This document shows, piece after piece, positions 9,924 through 18,314 of a DNA stretch of 64,000 bases (the stretch's first letter is position 1; each line of letters starts with the position of its first letter). The notes beneath the pieces are model-generated. The model was not told the DNA's origin. It did not search any database and saw only the letters and a program-made list of their open reading frames with translations. The stretch is from Sphingomonas kyeonggiensis. GTDB taxonomy: Bacteria > Pseudomonadota > Alphaproteobacteria > Sphingomonadales > Sphingomonadaceae. The position numbers and the translations under genes were made by a program. The stretch is taken from NCBI RefSeq assembly GCF_014196745.1, contig NZ_JACIEH010000001.1, forward strand, positions 372,001 through 436,000. Direction: 5' to 3'.

Positions 9924-11219
9924 TCAGGGAAGCACGTCCGGTGCGTGCGGCGCGTCCTCGGCCCTGTAGAGCCGGTTCGCGCACCAGGCCGAGGCCAGGC
10001 ACAGCGCCACCACCACCAGCAGGCATTCGGCCACGCCGACTCCGGGGATGTTGCTGATCCCGAAGATGCCGACCGACCCGAACACCATGAAGCCCGAATT
10101 GACGATGTTGTTCGCCGCCACGGTGCGCGCGGTCTGCGACTTCTCCACGGTGGTGGTCAGGAAGGCATAGAGCGGCACCACGAACATGCCGCCGGTGGTC
10201 GCGATCGCCAGCAGTGTTCCCAGCACCGCCCAGCCGATCGGCATCGACAGGAAATCGGCAGTCTTGAGCAGCGGCCCTTCATGCACCGGCCAGAAGTGCG
10301 CGGTGAGATAGAAGCAGATCACGAAGATCATCATCGAGAGCACCGAGCGCACGGCATATTTCGCTGAGACATGCCCCTTCAGCAGCCGGTTGATGATCAC
10401 TGATCCGATCGCGATGCCCACCGAGAAGATGCCCAGGAACACGCTCGCCACGTCCTTCTGGGCGTGGAACACGTTCTTGACGAGCGGCGGGAACAGCACG
10501 CCGAGCACCGCGGCGATCGTCCAGAACACGCTGATCGCGATGATCGCCAGATAGAGCCGGCGGATGTGCATGGTGGCCGAGATCAGCCGCCACGAGGCGC
10601 GGAAGATGTTGTAGTCGATCTTGAGCTTGGTCAGCGGCGGCGCGGAGGGGATGCGCTGCGAGGCCAGCCAGCCGACAAGCGCCACGCCGATCACCGCGAA
10701 CGCGGCGGCCTTGGCGCTGATCACCCCGCCGGCGATCGTGCCGCACAGGATCGCGATATAGGTGCCGGCCTCGACCATGCCGGTGCCGCCGAGCACGTCG
10801 TCCTCATCCAGGTGCTGCGGCAGGATCGCGTATTTGATCGGGCCGAAGAACGCCGAGTGTATGCCCATGCCGACCAGCGCGGCGAGCATCAGCTCCAGGT
10901 TCTTGAGGAAGATGCCCGAGGCGCCGATCAGCATGATCCCGATCTCGGCGGCCTTGATGATCCGCATGATCTTCGCCTTGTCGTAGCTGTCGGCGAGCTG
11001 GCCGGCGAGCGCGGAGAAGAGGAAGAAGGGCAGGATGAAGATGCCCGTCGCGATCGCGCTGAACCGGGTCTCGTCCTCGACCGAGTTGAAGATCTGGTAG
11101 GTCGCGAAGAAGATCATCGCGTTCTTGAACAGATTGTCGTTGAACGCGCCGAGGAACTGGGTGACGAAGAGCGGCAGGAACCGGCGCTCCCGCATCAAAC
11201 CGAGCGCCGCACCATGCAT
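9924..11219 (-). CDS. MFS transporter, LplT (lysophospholipid transporter)-like
   Basis: 431 residues with about 12 hydrophobic segments. The N-terminus (RRFLPLFVTQFLGAFNDNLFKNA) is the signature of the LplT-like MFS branch that flips lysophospholipids and is often fused to an acyltransferase. Here the protein stops after the transporter part and no acyltransferase is adjacent, so the substrate may differ. ATG at 11219 has AAGG seven to ten bases upstream. It stands alone on the minus strand with a palindromic repeat element behind its promoter. Confidence 0.8.
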   Translation of the reverse strand: MHGAALGLMRERRFLPLFVTQFLGAFNDNLFKNAMIFFATYQIFNSVEDETRFSAIATGIFILPFFLFSALAGQLADSYDKAKIMRIIKAAEIGIMLIGASGIFLKNLELMLAALVGMGIHSAFFGPIKYAILPQHLDEDDVLGGTGMVEAGTYIAILCGTIAGGVISAKAAAFAVIGVALVGWLASQRIPSAPPLTKLKIDYNIFRASWRLISATMHIRRLYLAIIAISVFWTIAAVLGVLFPPLVKNVFHAQKDVASVFLGIFSVGIAIGSVIINRLLKGHVSAKYAVRSVLSMMIFVICFYLTAHFWPVHEGPLLKTADFLSMPIGWAVLGTLLAIATTGGMFVVPLYAFLTTTVEKSQTARTVAANNIVNSGFMVFGSVGIFGISNIPGVGVAECLLVVVALCLASAWCANRLYRAEDAPHAPDVLP

Positions 11220-11335
11220 AAGCTAACCTTCACCTCTGATTGCGGTTTTTCCGCTGAATGTCGGGCGGGCATAGCCGAGCGGCATGCACGGCGGCAATCG
11301 GTTAATCGGTTTCCCCCGCGCCGGGCCTTCTTTGA

Positions 11336-11420
11336 CCGTCATCCCCGCGAAGGCGGGGATCCAGGATTTCTCTGCTGTTCCGCTCCTGGTTCTGGATCCC
11401 CGCCTTCGCGGGGATGACGG
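11336..11420. repeat. REP-like palindromic element, family A, copy 1
   Basis: Two perfect 29-bp inverted arms (11336-11364 and 11392-11420, core CCCCGCGAAGGCGGGGATCC) separated by 27 bases. Same family as 45457-45540 and 48703-48791. Confidence 0.85.
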
Positions 11421-11436
11421 GGTTCGATGGCAAGTT

Positions 11437-11718
11437 TCAACGCTCGCAGGCGCGCTCGTCGAGAGTCAGGGCCAGTCCGCGTGCAACGCCATGTACCGTG
11501 TCGCCGACACGGCAATTGAGGCGAGCAATCAACACTCGTTTCTCCCCGAACGCGCCACCCTCGCTTCGTGCCGTGACAACCACCTCGTCGGCGTTCCATT
11601 TGGGATTGGCATGCGGCGCGATGCTGACGACTACCGCCCACGCTTCGCGTTCAGGCTGTTGCGTACAAGCTGCCAGCAAGGCCAAGGGAACAAGGAGCGG
11701 GAGACGATTGCTTCACAT
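11437..11718 (-). pseudogene. Small lipoprotein gene with a stop codon at codon 2
   Basis: Reading the minus strand, a strong Shine-Dalgarno (AGGAAGG) lies 5 bases before an ATG at 11718. The very next codon is TGA (11715-11713), and the frame then continues SNRLPLLVPLALLAACTQQ, a textbook lipoprotein signal with lipobox LAAC, followed by about 75 charged residues to a TGA at 11437. Replacing the TGA by CGA, GGA or TGG would give a normal 93-residue lipoprotein. So this is either a recent nonsense mutation, a sequencing error, or rescue from the internal TTG at 11685, which would keep only 6 residues before the lipobox Cys. Function unknown. It lies between an REP element and a LacI gene. Confidence 0.6.
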
Positions 11719-11723
11719 TGTTA

Positions 11724-11730
11724 CCTTCCT
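11724..11730 (-). promoter_or_regulatory. Shine-Dalgarno of the broken lipoprotein gene
   Basis: AGGAAGG on the minus strand, 5 bases from the ATG at 11718. Its quality argues that the ATG followed by TGA is the true ancestral start rather than the internal TTG. Confidence 0.65.
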
Positions 11731-11780
11731 AGCTGCTCGGGGTGCTGCCGCAATTCGGTTCGTCTCGGAACCGGTTGCAT

Positions 11781-12794
11781 TCAAGCCCCACATGATTCCC
11801 GTACGATCAGGTCGGTCGGCAACCGCTCGGCGCTGGGATCGGGGGAGGGGTCGAGGATACGCGAGACCAGCTGCCGTCCCGCCTCGAACGTATCCTGGCG
11901 GATCGTGCTGAGCGCGGGGGTGGACAGCCGGGCGAGCAGCATGTCGTCATAGCCCATCACCGATACCTCGCCGGGCACCGACACGCCCGCGCGGCGCAAC
12001 GCGCGGATCGCACCCAGCGCGATCAGGTCGGACGAGGCGACGATCCCGTCGAAATGGACGTGACGGCGCAGCAGCCGGCTGATCGCGGCATCGGCCGATT
12101 CGAGCTCGAAATCGACCGGCACCACCAGCTTGGGATCGGCGGCGATCCCGGCCTCCTTAAGCGCCTCGTCATAGCCGCGCTTGCGCTGCATCGATTCGGG
12201 ATCGGTGCCGCCCAGGAACAGGATTGCCTTGCGCCCCAGACGGGCGAGATGCGCGGTCGCGCGCCGGCCGCCCAGCTGGTTGTCCGATCCGATCGAGCAA
12301 TAGAGCTGCCCGGCCATCTGCGCGCCCCACACCACGAAATTGGCGTTGGTCTGGGTCAGCTGGTTGAACGCGTCGTGCAGCATCGACTGGCCGAGGAAGA
12401 TCACCCCGCTTGCCCGGCTGGTCGTGGTGGTGGCGACCAGGTCCTCGTAATTGGCCGGCGTGGTGTGGCTCACCGTGAAGTCGCAGTCGCGCGCACGCGC
12501 CGCCTCGCCGATGCTGGCGAGCAGCTCGAGGAAGAAGGGATGCGAGAGCGGCAGTGGTCGGCCGCGCATGAAGGGCGTGACGATCACGATCGTCCCCTCG
12601 GCGCCCACCGGCGCGGCCGGCATATAGGGACGGAAGGGATAGTCGTGCTCGCGTGCCAGCGCCCAGATCTTCTGCTTGGTACGCGCGCTGATCAGGGGAT
12701 GATCGTTGAGTGCCCGCGACACGGTCGAGATCGACACGCCGGCCAGCTTCGCCAGATCCTCCAGCGTCGTATTGTTGTTGCTACTGCTGCCCAT
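11781..12794 (-). CDS. LacI-family regulator of the sugar-uptake locus
   Basis: 337 residues from the ATG at 12794; a TTG nine bases upstream is also in frame. The N-terminal HTH (TTLEDLAKLAGVSISTVSRA) and hinge are standard LacI, and the sensor domain contains SHPFFLELLASIGEAA, GVIFLGQS and VMGYDDMLLARL. It is divergent, about 60 bases apart, from the MFS sugar transporter, with the TonB receptor and GH97 enzyme downstream of that. Repression of this locus, released by an alpha-glucoside, is the natural inference. Inverted repeats before the TonB receptor are candidate operators. Confidence 0.88.
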   Translation of the reverse strand: MGSSSNNNTTLEDLAKLAGVSISTVSRALNDHPLISARTKQKIWALAREHDYPFRPYMPAAPVGAEGTIVIVTPFMRGRPLPLSHPFFLELLASIGEAARARDCDFTVSHTTPANYEDLVATTTTSRASGVIFLGQSMLHDAFNQLTQTNANFVVWGAQMAGQLYCSIGSDNQLGGRRATAHLARLGRKAILFLGGTDPESMQRKRGYDEALKEAGIAADPKLVVPVDFELESADAAISRLLRRHVHFDGIVASSDLIALGAIRALRRAGVSVPGEVSVMGYDDMLLARLSTPALSTIRQDTFEAGRQLVSRILDPSPDPSAERLPTDLIVRESCGA

Positions 12795-12852
12795 TGTGCC
12801 CAAGCTTGAGGAAAGCCGAATACGGCATGTTTAGAACGGTGAGGGGGGAGCA

Positions 12853-14397
12853 TTGCAAGCAGGCCGGCAGAGCGAGGCGATCGACATCGCCTGCACGCCA
12901 GCGCCCGGCACGGGCCGGCTTCGCCTGCTGCAACTCTGGAACATGTGCTTCGGCCTGCTCGGCATCCAGATCGTCTGGGGCCTGCAGAACGTCAACACCA
13001 GCCGTATCTTCCAGACGCTGGGCGCCGAGCTCGACGACCTTGCCATATTGTGGATCGCCGGCCCGGCCACCGGGCTGCTCGTCCAGCCGATCATCGGCCA
13101 TCTGAGCGATCGTACCCGCGGCCCTCTCGGCCGCCGTCGCCCCTATATCCTGGCCGGCGCGGTCTGCACGGCGCTCGCGCTGTTCCTGATGCCCAACGCC
13201 ACCAGCCTGTGGGCGGCGAGCCTGATGCTCTGGGTGCTCACCGCCTCGATCAACATCGCGATGGAGCCGTTCCGCGCGCTGGTGGCGGACCGCGTTCCGG
13301 AGGCGCAGCGCACCGCCGGGTTCGCGATGCAGGTGTTCTTCATCGGCATCGGCGCTGTGTTCGCCTCCGCCTTGCCCTGGATGCTCGTCCATTGGGCCGG
13401 CCTCAGCGGTCAGCCCGAACCGCATCTGCTGCCGCAATCGGTGCGCACCGCCTTCTATATCGGCGGAGTGTGCCTGCTCGTCGCGGTCAGCTGGACGATC
13501 GTCACCACCCGCGAGTGCCCGGCGCCGCCGCGCCTGCCGGAAGAGGCGATGCCGCCGCATGTCCTCTCGCCCGAGCGCGCCGCCTCGCTGGTCCGCCACG
13601 GCGTCGCCTGGATGCTGGCCGGGGCCGGGATCGCCGGCGCCGCCGCGCTCGCCGGCTGGAAGCGCGAAATCTATGTCGTCGCCGGCATCTGCTTCCTGTT
13701 CGGGCTGCTCCAGGCGGTGGTGGTCCGGCTGCGCCGTCTCGGCCGCAGCTCGATCGGCATGCTCGAGATTGTCGAGGATATCCGCTCGATGCCCGCGCTG
13801 CTCAAGCGCCTCGCCATTGTCCAGTTCTTCACCTGGTACGGCCTGTTCGCGATGTGGATCTATACCGTGCCGGCACTGGCGCTGCGCCACTATGGCACCG
13901 CCGACCCCACCTCGCCGGGCTATAACGCTGCGGCCGACTGGGTGGGGGTGCTGTTCGCCGGCTATAATGGTGTCGCGGCATTGGGCGCGCTGCTGCTCCC
14001 CGGTATCGGCGAGCGGCTCGGCCGCCGCGCGACCCATGCGCTGTGCCTGGTCTTCGGCGCGGTCGGGCTGGTCGGCTTCCTGCTGGTCGAGGATCCGCTC
14101 GCGCTCTGGCTGCCGACGGTGGGGGTGGGGCTGGCCTGGGCGGCGATACTGTCGATGCCCTATGCCATGCTCGCCGGCAGCGTGCCGCCCGGCAAGGCCG
14201 GCGTCTACATGGGCATCCACAACATGTTCCTGGTGATCCCCCAGCTCGTCGCCTCGACGATGCTCGGTCCGCTGGTCGGCCATGTCTTCCACGGCCAGGC
14301 CGAATATGCGCTGATCCTCGCCGCCGCGGCGCTGCTGATCGCGGCCGGCTTCGCGCTCACGCTCCCGCCCAGCGCCGATACCGGCTCCCGGCAATAG
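12853..14397 (+). CDS. MFS sugar symporter, SLC45/sucrose-maltose type
   Basis: 514 residues with 12 predicted membrane segments. The motif HLSDRTRGPLGRRRPYI in the first cytoplasmic loop and the early WGLQNVNTSRIFQ segment are characteristic of the SLC45/plant-SUT-like proton symporters used by Caulobacter and sphingomonads for maltose or sucrose. The start is a TTG at 12853 directly behind GAGGGGGGAG; the next in-frame ATG would remove the first membrane segment, so TTG is favoured. It would bring oligosaccharides from the periplasm to the cytoplasm after outer-membrane import by the receptor downstream. Confidence 0.85.
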   Translation: MQAGRQSEAIDIACTPAPGTGRLRLLQLWNMCFGLLGIQIVWGLQNVNTSRIFQTLGAELDDLAILWIAGPATGLLVQPIIGHLSDRTRGPLGRRRPYILAGAVCTALALFLMPNATSLWAASLMLWVLTASINIAMEPFRALVADRVPEAQRTAGFAMQVFFIGIGAVFASALPWMLVHWAGLSGQPEPHLLPQSVRTAFYIGGVCLLVAVSWTIVTTRECPAPPRLPEEAMPPHVLSPERAASLVRHGVAWMLAGAGIAGAAALAGWKREIYVVAGICFLFGLLQAVVVRLRRLGRSSIGMLEIVEDIRSMPALLKRLAIVQFFTWYGLFAMWIYTVPALALRHYGTADPTSPGYNAAADWVGVLFAGYNGVAALGALLLPGIGERLGRRATHALCLVFGAVGLVGFLLVEDPLALWLPTVGVGLAWAAILSMPYAMLAGSVPPGKAGVYMGIHNMFLVIPQLVASTMLGPLVGHVFHGQAEYALILAAAALLIAAGFALTLPPSADTGSRQ

Positions 14398-14400
14398 CCC

Positions 14401-14632
14401 TTTGCGGGCGCAAGGCTTTGCACTGCTTTGCATAGCCGTGCCAAGTTGTGCAAAACTTGCATTGATTGCAAGGCAAAATTGCACGCCGCGACTCGCGGCG
14501 GCAGCCCTCTCTAAGGCCAAATTCACTCGGAATATGGCATAATATGGTTGTTTTATAACAGTATAACTCCAATAATACTTTCGAAAATTTCCCTCTTGCG
14601 GCTTTGCTCAATTTACGCAAAGTTACGCAAAG
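14401..14632 (+). promoter_or_regulatory. Operator-rich promoter region of the TonB receptor
   Basis: The 490-base gap before the receptor contains many TTGCA/TTTGC boxes: an inverted repeat TTGCG-GG-CGCAA (14402-14413); a perfect inverted repeat CTTGCA-5-TGCAAG (14456-14472); CTTTGC (14602-14607) opposed by GCAAAG; and a 10-bp tandem repeat TTACGCAAAG at 14613-14622 and 14623-14632. An unusually AT-rich stretch (14513-14590) with CATAAT and TATAAC hexamers lies between and is the likely promoter. These fit binding by a LacI-type regulator, but which one is inference. Confidence 0.55.
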
Positions 14633-14887
14633 AGCTTCCCGGCCTGGGCGGCTCGCAGTGGATGGCTGCGCCGAAGAGCGCCGCCGGCACATAGGAGGGT
14701 GTCTTGGGGGAAGCGCGGCATAGCCGGCTTGCGATCATGCGCAGCAGCGTCGGGCTTCGCCCTGCGCGGCTTTCGCGCATCCGCCCCTCTGCACACCGAC
14801 ACGAAATCTGAAGCGACGTCGCGGGGCGGGGGCTCCGTGGCTGCGTGCATGCAACAGCGCCGCAAAGGCGCGACGGAGGGAGGAAAG

Positions 14888-17800
14888 ATGAAGCAGACCA
14901 CCATCTTGCGGGGCAGCGCCTCGCTAGCCGCCTTGGCCCTGATGGGCCTGGCCGGCATTGCCCAGGCGCAGACCGCGCCGGCCAGCGCATCCGAAACGGT
15001 GCAGGAAGACGATGGCAGCGGCGGCGCGATCGTCGTCGTCGGCGTCCGCAAGGCGCTCGAGACCGCACAGACGATCAAGCGCGATTCCGACACCGTCGTC
15101 GATTCGATCACCGCGACCGACATCGGCGCCTTTCCGGACACCTCGGTGTCGGGCGCGCTCCAGCGCGTGCCGGGCATCACCACCTCGCGCCTGCAGTCGA
15201 CCGACGACTCCACGCACCCCTCGGGCGAGCCGACCAGCGTGCTCATCCGCGGCCTCACTTTCGTCCGCACCGAGTTCAACGGGCGCGACAGCTTCTCGGC
15301 CGACAGCTATCGCGGCCTCAACTTCAACGACGTCTCGCCCGAGCTGATGGGCGGCGTCGACGCGTACAAGAACCAGACGGCGGAGATGATCGAGGGTGGC
15401 CTGGCCGGCACGGTCAACCTGCGCACCCGCCTGCCGTTCGACCAGAAGGGCCTGGTGATCGCCGGCAATGCCAAGGCGACCTATGGCACCCGCTCGAAGG
15501 AGTGGACCGGCGAGTTCTCGGGCCTGATCTCGAATACCTGGGACACCAATATCGGCCGCTTCGGCCTGATGGCCAATTTCGCCCGCAGCCATGTCGTCAC
15601 GCGCACCGAAAGCGTGATCATGGACAAGATCGACACCTTCTGCACCACCGGCTCGACCAACGCCCAGGGCAACGGCATTGTCGGTTCCGACGGTTCGGTC
15701 GCCTGCGCTTCGAATCCCTTCGGCGGCTCGGGCTGGGCCTATATCCCCGACGGCATCCGCTACTCGCAGGTCGATTACGACCGCACCCGTCGCGGCATCT
15801 CGGCGGCGGCGCAGTACGAGAACAATGCGGGCAATTTCCGCATGACCGCCCAGTACAACGACAGCGAATATCACAATGCCTGGCTCGAGCGCGCCAGCCA
15901 CGTGATCTTCCAGGGCGACGCATACGGCAAGTCGGCCTTCTTCCCGCGCACCAGCTCGATCCTCGGCGCGGCGCCGGGCACCTCGGCCTTCGTCTTCGGT
16001 CCCGACGGTATGCTCCGCTCGGGCACGCTCACCCAGGCGCATGGCAGCTGGCGCGGCAGCTGGGACAGCACCCAGGAAGCGATCAACACCGGCTCGGCCG
16101 TGCCGGGCCAGCCCTTCGTCAACAATTGCGCCGCCCCGTCGGTTTGCACCACGCTGCAGGACGGCCTCTATTTCCAGAACGAGGCGCGCAACTTCGATCA
16201 CCGCGAGCGGACCCAGGATCTCTCGGGCAACATCAGCTGGGACGTGACCGAGAAGCTCCACGTCAATCTCGACGTGCAGCACATCTGGGCCAACACGACC
16301 AATGACGACATCCTCGTCGCGGTCGGCTCGATGGCCAACATGCAGTACAGCACGAACAGCGACGGCACGCCCAATGTGAAGCTGCTACCGGGCTCGAACG
16401 TGAACTATGCGGCCGGTGGCCTCTCCAACCCGCACAATTACTGGATGCCGTTCATCCAGGCGCACATGGAGAACAACGACGCCAAGGAAACCGCCTTCCG
16501 CGGCGATGTCGGCTACGACTTCAACGAAGGCAGCTGGCTGGACTCGCTGAAGATCGGCGTGCGCTATGCCGATCGCAGCCAGACGGTCCGTTATTCGACC
16601 TTCAACTGGAGCCCGGTCGCGGCCTCGTGGAACTGCAACGGCCCCGGCTTCAACATCGACAACACCACCGGCGGTAATTATCCCGCCTGCAACGCCACCC
16701 ACGCACCCTTCAAGGGCTATGGCGCGGGCATGTGGGAGTCGGTCACGCTCGGCGACAACTTCTACAATGGTGGCGTCTACGCCAATGATCCGCTGGTCTA
16801 CATGAACCGCGACACGCTGATGGACCGGGCGCGCCTGGTGCAGGGCGTCAGCGGCACGACCACCGGTTCGCCGATGGGCTGGGAGCCGATCTGCTCGCGC
16901 ACCGGCACGGTCGATGGCTGCTACCTCCCGTCCGAGATCATGCACGTCAAGGAGAAGACCAAGGCGGCCTATGCGATGCTCCGCTTCGGCGGCGAGGGCA
17001 AGGATATCGGCGGGGTCAACATCCGCGGCAATATCGGCCTGCGCTATGTCCGCACCGACATCAATTCGGACGGCAGCGTGGGGTATCCGCTGACCACCAC
17101 CTTCAACAACTATGTCCCCTGCGGCGGTCCGCTGCCGGCGGGCTGGGTGGTCAACCCGATGTGCTTCGTCACCCCGGCGGTGTCGGCCTTCGCCAATGGC
17201 GCCGGTTCGCCGAACGCCTACAAGTCGAGCTACGAGAACTGGCTGCCCAGCTTCAACCTGCGCCTCGGCCTGGACGACAAGAGCTTCATCCGCTTCGGCT
17301 ATTCGCGCGGCATGTCGCGGCCTGACTTCGGCCTGCTGCGCAACTTCGTCTCGATCCAGGGACCGATCCTCGATGGCACCGCGAACTCGCCCTATCTGGT
17401 GAAGAACGCGGGCGGCACGGTCACCGGCTACAATTTCGTGTTCCGCGCGGAATCGGGCTTCCCGGCGCTCAAGCCGATCACGGCCGACCAGTTCGACCTC
17501 ACCTTCGAGCATTACTTCGGCCGCAGCAGCTCGTTCACGATCGACGGCTTCTACAAGAAGCTCAACGGCACGATCTCCTACGGCGAGTTCCTGCGCAGTT
17601 TCACCAACAACGGCTCCACCCAGACGGTGCAGATGCGCGGTCCGCGCAACTCGGCCGATGGCGGTACGCTGAAGGGCGTCGAGGTCGCGTTCCAGACCTT
17701 CTTCGATTTCCTGCCGGGCGCGCTCAGCGGCCTCGGCACCCAGCTGAACTACACCTTTGTCGACCAGTCGGGGATCAACAACTCGAACCTGGTGACTCAG

Positions 17801-18247
17801 GGTGCGCTTGATGCGGGCGGCACCGGCGGCTTCGGCGCGGGCCTCGACGTGTCGGGCGGCCGCGGGGTGGTGATCGACTCGCACCAGCTGGCGGGCATCT
17901 CGAAGCACACGTTCAACGCCGTCGCGCTCTACGAGAAGGGCCCGATCGGCATGCGTCTCGCCTATAACTGGCGCTCGCGCTTCCTGACCAACAACCTCGA
18001 CTGCTGCATCGGCCTGCCGGTGTTCCAGAAGGCGGCGGGCTTCCTCGACGGATCCATCCGCTTCTCGCTGGCCAAATGGGTCGAGCTCTCGATCGAAGGA
18101 TCGAACCTGCTCGGCACCACCACGGTGTTCCAGCAGCAGATATTCGGCGACTCCGCGGCAACGCCGGGTGCCAAGCCTGTTTACCGTGACGCAAACTGGA
18201 GCCGCGTCGATCGCCGCTTCCAGTTCGGCGCCCGGTTCAAGTTCTAA
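14888..18247 (+). CDS. TonB-dependent receptor (carbohydrate type)
   Basis: 1,119 residues from the ATG at 14888, which follows a strong GGAGGGAGGAAAG; the open frame upstream lacks a signal peptide. A signal peptide ends near residue 27 (GIAQA/QTAP). A TonB-box-like stretch (AIVVVGVRKALETAQ) follows, then the plug domain (DIGAFPDTSVSGALQRVPGI; VLIRGL) and a large 22-strand-type barrel ending in Phe (FQFGARFKF). Size and plug wording match the long sphingomonad/Caulobacter receptors for oligosaccharides. With GH97 and the SLC45 symporter in the same locus, a maltodextrin or other alpha-glucan is the likely ligand. Confidence 0.93.
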   Translation: MKQTTILRGSASLAALALMGLAGIAQAQTAPASASETVQEDDGSGGAIVVVGVRKALETAQTIKRDSDTVVDSITATDIGAFPDTSVSGALQRVPGITTSRLQSTDDSTHPSGEPTSVLIRGLTFVRTEFNGRDSFSADSYRGLNFNDVSPELMGGVDAYKNQTAEMIEGGLAGTVNLRTRLPFDQKGLVIAGNAKATYGTRSKEWTGEFSGLISNTWDTNIGRFGLMANFARSHVVTRTESVIMDKIDTFCTTGSTNAQGNGIVGSDGSVACASNPFGGSGWAYIPDGIRYSQVDYDRTRRGISAAAQYENNAGNFRMTAQYNDSEYHNAWLERASHVIFQGDAYGKSAFFPRTSSILGAAPGTSAFVFGPDGMLRSGTLTQAHGSWRGSWDSTQEAINTGSAVPGQPFVNNCAAPSVCTTLQDGLYFQNEARNFDHRERTQDLSGNISWDVTEKLHVNLDVQHIWANTTNDDILVAVGSMANMQYSTNSDGTPNVKLLPGSNVNYAAGGLSNPHNYWMPFIQAHMENNDAKETAFRGDVGYDFNEGSWLDSLKIGVRYADRSQTVRYSTFNWSPVAASWNCNGPGFNIDNTTGGNYPACNATHAPFKGYGAGMWESVTLGDNFYNGGVYANDPLVYMNRDTLMDRARLVQGVSGTTTGSPMGWEPICSRTGTVDGCYLPSEIMHVKEKTKAAYAMLRFGGEGKDIGGVNIRGNIGLRYVRTDINSDGSVGYPLTTTFNNYVPCGGPLPAGWVVNPMCFVTPAVSAFANGAGSPNAYKSSYENWLPSFNLRLGLDDKSFIRFGYSRGMSRPDFGLLRNFVSIQGPILDGTANSPYLVKNAGGTVTGYNFVFRAESGFPALKPITADQFDLTFEHYFGRSSSFTIDGFYKKLNGTISYGEFLRSFTNNGSTQTVQMRGPRNSADGGTLKGVEVAFQTFFDFLPGALSGLGTQLNYTFVDQSGINNSNLVTQGALDAGGTGGFGAGLDVSGGRGVVIDSHQLAGISKHTFNAVALYEKGPIGMRLAYNWRSRFLTNNLDCCIGLPVFQKAAGFLDGSIRFSLAKWVELSIEGSNLLGTTTVFQQQIFGDSAATPGAKPVYRDANWSRVDRRFQFGARFKF

Positions 18248-18314
18248 CTCCCCTCGGCGCCGTCGGCTTCATTCCCCGGCGGCGCCAGTTTTTTCCTCTT
18301 CACGAGCGGGTGCC

